Below are positions 4,733 to 6,383 of a stretch of 6,383 nt of DNA, piece after piece. The notes beneath the pieces are model-generated. The model ran no database searches. It was not told the origin of the DNA and worked only from the letters and a program-made list of their open reading frames with translations. Source of the DNA: Ktedonobacterales bacterium (lineage in GTDB: Bacteria > Chloroflexota > Ktedonobacteria > Ktedonobacterales > JADMIN01). The stretch spans positions 1-6,383 of the forward strand of contig JANWHL010000044.1 of NCBI GenBank assembly GCA_025450405.1. Reading direction: 5' to 3'. Both the position numbers and the translations under genes were made by a program. Position 1 is the stretch's first letter; every line of letters begins with the position of its first letter.

Positions 4733-6383
4733 GTGCCCATCGATCCAGATGAGCAGGGGCGTTCGCCGGCGCCTGCCAACGGCCATCAGGCCGACACGCC
4801 GGACACTTTGAACAGCGGGCGGGTACGAACGATGGCTTATGACAGCGACCAGACCGTCAACGACGAGCTGACGGGCGAGACCGACGGGACCGAAGACGGC
4901 ACGATGAACGAGATGCAGCGCTTGCTCGACGAGCAAGGCGCCTCGTTCAAGGAGATCAAGCGCGGGGACGTCCTCGAGGGCCAGATCGTCCGCATCGATC
5001 CAGAAGAGATCCTGGTGGACATCGGCTTGAAGAGCGAGGGTGTGCTCTCCACCAAGGAGCTGCCGCCATCCGGCTACGGGTCGTTGTCGGAGCTGAAGAT
5101 CGGCGACCAGGTCCTCGTGTATGTGATGCAGCCCGAGACCAACGAGGGGCACGCGGTCGTCTCGATCAAACGCGCGCGCCTGGAGCGGCAATGGCGCATC
5201 GCTCAGGAGCAGTACGAGCGCGGCGAGCTGCTCGAGGCCGAGGTGATCGACCACAACAAGGGTGGGCTCATCGTCAACCTCGAGGGCATCCGCGGCTTCG
5301 TGCCCATCAGCCAGATCCTCAACCTCAAGCGCGAGGACTCGGCCGACAACGCGGAGACGCAGACCAAGCTCCAGGCGATGGTCGGGCGGCGGCTCCAGCT
5401 CAAGATTATCGAGATCAACCGCAACCGCAACCGCCTGATCCTCTCGGAGCGGCTGGCGGTGCAGGAGTGGCGCCAGCGCCGCCGCGAAGAGCTGCTCAAC
5501 GAGCTGCAGGTCGGCGAGGTGCGCAAGGGTGTAGTCAGCAATCTCGCGAACTTCGGGGCCTTTGTGGACCTGGGCGGCGCCGACGGGCTGGTGCACATCA
5601 GCCAGCTCGCGTGGAGCCGGGTCAACCACCCCAGCGAAGTGCTCAAGGTGGGCCAGGAGGTCGAGGTCCAGGTGCTTTCGGTCGACAAGGAGAAGAAGAA
5701 GATCGCCCTGTCGATCAAGCGCGCCGAGGTGGACCCGTGGACGACCGTGGAGCAGCGGTACGTGCCGGGCCAGCTCGTGAAGGGCACGATCACCAAGATC
5801 GCGCCGTTCGGGGCGTTCGCGCGGATTGAGGACGGCGTGGAGGGGTTGATCCACCTCTCGGAGCTGCCGGCGGGCACGACGGAGCCGAAGCAGGCGCTGC
5901 ACGAGGGCCAGGAGGTCACCGTGCGCATCCTGCGGATCGACGCCGAGCGCCGCCGCCTGGGCCTCTCGGTCCGGCAGGCGCAGGAAGGCGGCGAGGCCGC
6001 GGAGCCAGAAGCCGCCGGTGCGGCGGCCCCATCTGGTGAGGCCACCGCGGCGCCCACCGCCACGGCGGCACCGGCCGCCGCTCCCGCGCCATCCCGGCGT
6101 CCGGCCGAGCCGGAGGAGCCGCAGACCGCTTTCGCGGCGGCCTTCCGTGCCGCGCAGGAGCAGCAGAACCGTGAGCGCGAGCAGGCGGTGACGTCAGAGC
6201 CCGCCACCCCGGCCGCGTCCACTGAGTCCACGACACCGGCCGAGCCGGAAGCGTCCGCCACCTCGGCAGAGCCGGCAGCGGTGGTGGCCCCACTGGCGCC
6301 AGCGGAGCCCGTGGCGGCTGAGGAGCCGCTCAGCGTGGAGGATGCCGCCCCGGCGGCGGAGCCCGTGGCGGCCGATGCCACAC
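4733..6383 (+). CDS. rpsA: 30S ribosomal protein S1 (3' end outside window)
   Basis: At least 550 residues, running off the window. S1 binds mRNA and the small ribosomal subunit and helps initiation on structured or weak-SD messages. Four S1 (OB-fold) repeats lie at about residues 75-148, 162-241, 259-331 and 344-416. The last two carry the RNA-binding FGAF motif followed by DGLVHISQL and EGLIHLSEL. A charged helix-like linker (EWRQRRREELLNEL) joins repeats 2 and 3. From about residue 417 the sequence becomes an Ala/Pro/Glu/Ser/Thr-rich low-complexity tail, interrupted by a helix-prone block FAAAFRAAQEQQ (467-478). Four repeats rather than the six of E. coli is common outside Proteobacteria. 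I start at GTG 4733 because of its ribosome-binding site. The alternative ATG 4832 would remove 33 residues with lower third-position GC, and neither choice affects the domains. The long leader and promoters upstream suggest separate control. Confidence 0.96.
   Translation, partial: MPIDPDEQGRSPAPANGHQADTPDTLNSGRVRTMAYDSDQTVNDELTGETDGTEDGTMNEMQRLLDEQGASFKEIKRGDVLEGQIVRIDPEEILVDIGLKSEGVLSTKELPPSGYGSLSELKIGDQVLVYVMQPETNEGHAVVSIKRARLERQWRIAQEQYERGELLEAEVIDHNKGGLIVNLEGIRGFVPISQILNLKREDSADNAETQTKLQAMVGRRLQLKIIEINRNRNRLILSERLAVQEWRQRRREELLNELQVGEVRKGVVSNLANFGAFVDLGGADGLVHISQLAWSRVNHPSEVLKVGQEVEVQVLSVDKEKKKIALSIKRAEVDPWTTVEQRYVPGQLVKGTITKIAPFGAFARIEDGVEGLIHLSELPAGTTEPKQALHEGQEVTVRILRIDAERRRLGLSVRQAQEGGEAAEPEAAGAAAPSGEATAAPTATAAPAAAPAPSRRPAEPEEPQTAFAAAFRAAQEQQNREREQAVTSEPATPAASTESTTPAEPEASATSAEPAAVVAPLAPAEPVAAEEPLSVEDAAPAAEPVAADAT

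Noticed and set aside
4601..6381. Long minus-strand open frames opposite rpsA (4601-5902 and 5203-6381)
   Set aside because: Both mirror the S1 reading frame with its strong codon bias, and their Ser/Ala/Leu/Asp-rich translations match no family.

Overview
The window is about two-thirds G+C. It carries four recognisable protein genes and one clearly broken gene. The ribosomal protein S1 at the right end has four S1 repeats followed by an Ala/Pro/Glu-rich tail. Together with the gene mix this suggests a high-GC member of the Chloroflexota (Thermomicrobia-like). That assignment rests on family resemblance from memory, not on a marker comparison, and is only moderately secure.

Layout, left to right. 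Positions 1-231 hold no gene; they contain a GC-rich repeat with a strong hairpin just beyond the end of the leftmost gene. Positions 232-1876 (minus strand) are a two-gene operon: a NUDT19-type Nudix hydrolase, then a LACTB2-type metallo-beta-lactamase-fold hydrolase, 7 bases apart and apparently translationally coupled. A good extended -10 promoter lies just upstream. Positions 2015-2522 (minus) are an isoprenylcysteine carboxyl methyltransferase (ICMT)-family membrane protein gene broken twice: an in-frame TGA and a one-base insertion in a T run. Positions 2523-3386 are a long gene-poor stretch with a degenerate 15-base tandem repeat and a few hairpins. Positions 3387-4142 (minus) encode a CoA-pyrophosphatase-type (NudL-like) Nudix hydrolase. 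Positions 4143-4732 are a divergent intergenic region. Positions 4733 to the end (plus) are rpsA, running off the window.

The divergent region holds the most unusual features. One near-palindromic -10 block (TATAATA) serves a good sigma-70-type promoter on each strand, each with a 17-base spacer, so the NudL-like gene and rpsA appear to share a symmetric bidirectional promoter. On the rpsA side this leaves a leader of about 425 bases. The leader can fold a three-way junction with a competing alternative stem, has a possible second promoter, and carries C-rich segments complementary to the rpsA ribosome-binding site. That looks like a regulatory leader, possibly for S1 autoregulation. The structure is read from the sequence; the function is inference.

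Functionally, the two Nudix proteins resemble the two lineages whose eukaryotic relatives (NUDT19, and NUDT7 with bacterial NudL) cleave CoA and acyl-CoA diphosphates. The left part may therefore be concerned with CoA or nucleotide-derivative turnover, but no substrate can be proved from sequence. No mobile element, CRISPR array, rRNA or tRNA was found.
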